The position numbers and the translations under genes were made by a program. A model generated the notes under the pieces. It searched no databases, was not told where the DNA came from, and worked only from the letters and a program-made list of their open reading frames with translations. DNA of 10,046 nucleotides from DASPNM01 sp035626515 (GTDB lineage Bacteria; Bacteroidota; Bacteroidia; Chitinophagales; Chitinophagaceae): the NCBI GenBank assembly GCA_035626515.1, contig DASPNM010000022.1, positions 1 through 10,046 on the forward strand, in the 5' to 3' direction. Of the stretch, positions 7,569 to 10,046 are shown one piece after another (the stretch's first letter is position 1; the number at the start of each line of letters is the position of its first letter).

Positions 7569-7576
7569 TAATTTTG
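7569..7576 (+). promoter_or_regulatory. -7 promoter box before the envC-like gene
   Basis: TAATTTTG is an exact match to TAnnTTTG, 10 bases after the DUF4292 stop. The nearest upstream TTG (7555-7557) is only 11 bases away instead of about 19, so no proper -33 element is seen. Use of this box would give a leader of around 45-50 bases before the ATG at 7630. It would explain the 71-base gap in an otherwise compact gene group. Confidence 0.5.
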
Positions 7577-7629
7577 CATCAGGCCGTTATATCTGTCCGA
7601 CCCTTTTTAGAATACCTCAATTTCCATTC

Positions 7630-8928
7630 ATGAGAAACACATTCCGGTTACTCGTCCTGGCTTTACTCGCCTTTCCCGCTTCCGCCCTTGCGCAGCCGCA
7701 GGACAAGGCTGAGCTCGAAAGAGAGCGGCTCAGGATCCAGCAGGAGCTGAGTGAAATCCAGAATCTCTACAACAGAGTAAAAGGGCAGACCCGGCAAACG
7801 CTGGGGCAGCTGAACATGATCAACCGGAAAATCAACCTCCAGGAAAAATACATCGGGACCATCAGCAAAGAGCTGCGGATAATTGATGACGATATTTACC
7901 TGAGCAACCTCGAGATCTTCCGTCTGCAGCGGCAGCTCGATACGCTCAAGTCGCAATACGCGAAAACCGTGGTATATGCTTACAACAACCGCAGCGCGTA
8001 CGATTACCTGAACTTTCTTTTTTCCGCGAAAAGCTTTAACGATGCAGTCAAGCGGATCGCTTACCTGCGGAGTTATCGAACCTACCGCGAAAAACAGGTG
8101 AATACCATCCTGGCCACACAGGCCCTGATCGCGCAGCGCCAGCAACAGCAGCTCAGCCGAAAGAAGCAGAAGAACCAGGCCTTGCAAAACCAGACGAAGC
8201 AGGTGCACGAGCTGGCGCAGCAGAAAAAAGAAAAAGACGCTGTGGTGTCGAAGCTGAAGTCGCAGGAGAAAGACTTGCAGAAGCAGATCGCGGCCCGAAA
8301 GAAGAAAGACCGCGACCTGCAGAACGCCATCGCCGCCATCATTCGTCGCGAGATTGAAAAAGAAAAAGAGCTTGCGAGGCTGAAGGCCGAGGAAGAAAGG
8401 AAGAAGAATGTTGTGGTGGAAACGCCCACCACAACGACCACGACCGGTGCCACCACACCGCGGGTTACTGCCAAAAAACCGGCGAGCTATCTGGAGCTGA
8501 ACGCGAAGGACGTGGCCTTAGGATCGAATTTCCTAAGCAGCAAGGGCAGGCTGCCGTGGCCGGTAGATAATGGAGTGGTGACGGTGCGTTTCGGTCGTTA
8601 TACCATTGAAGGCACGCACCTCGTGGGCGACAACCCCGGGATTACCATAGCCACGCAGGTGGGCAGCAGTGTAAAATCGGTGTTCGACGGAGATGTAGTG
8701 GGTGTATACAACCTGGGCGACGGCATGGCCGTCACGATCCGCCATGGAAAATATTTCACCACGTATAGCAATCTTTCTTCGGTGACCGTGCGCAAGGGGG
8801 ATGGGGTGCGTACCGGGCAGGGGATCGGCAAAGCCGGCCGCGACGAAGAAGGAGCCGGTGGCCAGATAGACTTCCTCCTGATGGTGGAAACCAAGAACGT
8901 AAACCCCGAGCCCTGGCTGCGGAGATAG
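7630..8928 (+). CDS. EnvC-like murein hydrolase activator (coiled coil plus degenerate LytM/M23 domain)
   Basis: The start is set at the ATG at 7630 (432 aa) because it places a signal peptide at the N-terminus (RNTFRLLVLALLAF, cut after ALA at residue 21). A GTG 27 codons upstream would bury it. Residues 25-260 are a long, charged coiled coil rich in Gln, Lys, Glu and Arg. A Thr-rich linker (265-276) follows, then a LytM fold (about 310-432) ending in the EnvC-like NPEPWL. The active-site positions of M23 peptidases are all changed: HxxxD reads N335...T339, the Tyr-x-His reads Tyr-Ser-Asn381, and the HxHF reads Q412-I-D414-F. It should therefore not hydrolyse peptidoglycan. In E. coli, EnvC is equally degenerate and activates amidases AmiA and AmiB during division. 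By analogy this periplasmic protein would activate an N-acetylmuramoyl-alanine amidase encoded elsewhere. Confidence 0.9.
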   Translation: MRNTFRLLVLALLAFPASALAQPQDKAELERERLRIQQELSEIQNLYNRVKGQTRQTLGQLNMINRKINLQEKYIGTISKELRIIDDDIYLSNLEIFRLQRQLDTLKSQYAKTVVYAYNNRSAYDYLNFLFSAKSFNDAVKRIAYLRSYRTYREKQVNTILATQALIAQRQQQQLSRKKQKNQALQNQTKQVHELAQQKKEKDAVVSKLKSQEKDLQKQIAARKKKDRDLQNAIAAIIRREIEKEKELARLKAEEERKKNVVVETPTTTTTTGATTPRVTAKKPASYLELNAKDVALGSNFLSSKGRLPWPVDNGVVTVRFGRYTIEGTHLVGDNPGITIATQVGSSVKSVFDGDVVGVYNLGDGMAVTIRHGKYFTTYSNLSSVTVRKGDGVRTGQGIGKAGRDEEGAGGQIDFLLMVETKNVNPEPWLRR

Positions 8929-8951
8929 CCCCAGATTTCCCGGATTATTTT

Positions 8952-10046
8952 TTAGTAGTTCGCTTCGAGGAAGCGGGCGTAAAGACTTTCGTACAGAGGA
9001 ACGATGTTGTGGATATCGTACTTCCTCGCATGAGTCACCGCGCGTTTTTTGAATTCCTTCAGTTGCCCTTCGTCTTTGAGGATCGACAGCGCCTGCCGGC
9101 TCATGGTAGACACGTCCCCTACGTCGGCGAGGAAGCCGGTTTCTCCGTGAATGTTGATCTCGCCAAGTCCCCCCGCGTTGCTGGATACGACCGGTACGCC
9201 GGCCGCCATGGCTTCAAGCGCTGCGAGTCCGAAGCTTTCGTACTCGGAAGGGAGGAGGAAAAGGTCGCCGATTGCAAGGATCTCTTCCATTTGTTCCTGC
9301 TTCCCCACGAACCGCATGTGATCGCAGACGCCGAGGCTGCGGCTCAGGTCCTCCGCCGTCCCGCGCTCGGGGCCGTCGCCGATGAAGAGCAGCTTGGCAG
9401 GGATTTCCTTCACAATCTCGTGGAAAATTTTCACGACGTCTTCGACCCGCTTCAGCTTCCTGAAATTCGACGCATGCAGGATGATCTTTTCACCGTTCGG
9501 CGCGATCACCTTGCGGAACGCGTCGATCGGCTTGCGGTGGAAGCGCTGCACGTCCACGAAGTTGTTGATCACCTCGATCTCTTTTCTGATCTGGAAGGTG
9601 CGGTAGGTTACGTCGCGCAGGTTGTTGGAAACGGCCGTAATGGCGTCGCTTTCGTTAATGGAAAATGCGACCACCGGCGCATAGGTCTTGTCACGCCCCA
9701 CGAGCGTGATATCCGTGCCGTGCAGCGTAGTGATAACCGGGATACGCTTTTCTTCCTGCTCTAAAATCTTTTTGGCCATGTAGGCTGCCGAGGCGTGCGG
9801 GATCGCGTAGTGCACGTGGAGCAGGTCAAGGTTGCTGTTCTTTATCACGTCCACCATAGTGCTGGCGAGCGCTGTTTCGTAGGGCGGGTAATCGAAGAGC
9901 GGGTACGTGGGCACCTGCACCTCGTGGTAAAAAATGTTCGGGATAAACCCATTCAACCGCACCGGCTGTTGGTAGGTGATAAAATGAACCTGGTGATTTT
10001 TTTGGGCGAGCGCCTTCCCCAGCTCTGTGGCCAGCACGCCGCTTCC
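8952..10046 (-). CDS. bshA: BshA, N-acetyl-alpha-D-glucosaminyl L-malate synthase, partial (N-terminus outside window)
   Basis: The frame is open through the window end, so the start codon is missing. The visible part begins GSGVLATELG, and about 16 residues are probably absent compared with a typical 375-380-aa BshA. BshA is a GT4 (GT-B fold) glycosyltransferase that joins UDP-GlcNAc and L-malate in the first step of bacillithiol synthesis. Visible hallmarks are the N-terminal GSGV/TELG loop, VHFITYQQPVRLN, FDYPPYE, HVHYAIPHA, TLHGTDITLVG (His at visible residue 109), AVSNNLRD, HASNFRKLKRV, FIGDGPE, and the GT4 EX7E motif ESFGLAALE (Glu270, Glu278). These closely follow the B. subtilis enzyme as I remember it. 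A generic GT4 transferase is less likely because of FDYPPYE and NFRKLKRV. It converges on the envC-like gene with a 23-base gap and no clear terminator. bshB and bshC are not in view. Confidence 0.92.
   Translation of the reverse strand, partial: GSGVLATELGKALAQKNHQVHFITYQQPVRLNGFIPNIFYHEVQVPTYPLFDYPPYETALASTMVDVIKNSNLDLLHVHYAIPHASAAYMAKKILEQEEKRIPVITTLHGTDITLVGRDKTYAPVVAFSINESDAITAVSNNLRDVTYRTFQIRKEIEVINNFVDVQRFHRKPIDAFRKVIAPNGEKIILHASNFRKLKRVEDVVKIFHEIVKEIPAKLLFIGDGPERGTAEDLSRSLGVCDHMRFVGKQEQMEEILAIGDLFLLPSEYESFGLAALEAMAAGVPVVSSNAGGLGEINIHGETGFLADVGDVSTMSRQALSILKDEGQLKEFKKRAVTHARKYDIHNIVPLYESLYARFLEANY

Noticed and set aside
8082..8474. A minus-strand frame encoding runs of Phe, Ser, Cys and Val
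   Set aside because: It is the antisense of the Lys/Gln/Glu coiled coil and Thr linker of the envC-like gene. Its hydrophobic look comes from that composition.
8929..8951. Possible terminator between the convergent envC-like and bshA genes
   Set aside because: The 23-base gap has a T run but no stem that I can build with confidence.
9009..9764. A 251-aa plus-strand reading frame antisense to bshA
   Set aside because: It mirrors the well-supported bshA frame. It is rich in His/Val/Asp with no domain, signal or promoter, as expected of a shadow in GC-rich DNA.

Overview
The window looks like the chromosome of a Bacteroidota member outside the gut Bacteroides. A gliding, type IX secretion (T9SS) lineage such as the Chitinophagales/Sphingobacteriales fits best. 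The evidence is a T9SS locus (gldJ, porU, porV), Bacteroidota-type -7 promoter boxes (TAnnTTTG), start codons without Shine-Dalgarno sequences, a DUF4292 lipoprotein, and a BshA of the kind that makes bacillithiol. I see no insertion sequences, phage genes, CRISPR array, tRNA or rRNA. All seven genes look intact except the two cut by the window edges.

Region 1 (1-5740) is the T9SS part. A GldJ-like lipoprotein gene runs leftward off the start of the window. Across a 239-base divergent spacer, porU (C25-family sortase, 1140 aa) and porV (outer-membrane shuttle barrel, 384 aa) run rightward. A strong hairpin-plus-T-tract terminator closes this block. In this system substrates leave through the SprA/Sov translocon, PorV carries them to the attachment complex, and PorU removes their C-terminal signal domain. 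GldJ supports the gliding and secretion machinery from the outer membrane.

Region 2 (5741-8928) holds housekeeping and envelope genes, all rightward: ispF (isoprenoid synthesis), dut (dUTPase), a DUF4292 lipoprotein 5 bases after dut, and an EnvC-like coiled-coil/LytM protein. Good -7 boxes lie directly before ispF, dut and the envC-like gene. The dut box is only four bases from its ATG, which suggests a leaderless or nearly leaderless mRNA. The LytM domain of the EnvC-like protein has lost every canonical metallopeptidase residue, so it is predicted to activate amidases rather than cut peptidoglycan.

Region 3 (8952-10046) is a convergent leftward bshA, cut at its N-terminus by the window end. 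It encodes the glycosyltransferase for the first step of bacillithiol synthesis.

I did not find a convincing undescribed system. The points most worth a second look are the inactivated LytM protein next to a DUF4292 lipoprotein, the leaderless-type dut promoter, and the palindromes in the gldJ/porU and porU/porV spacers.
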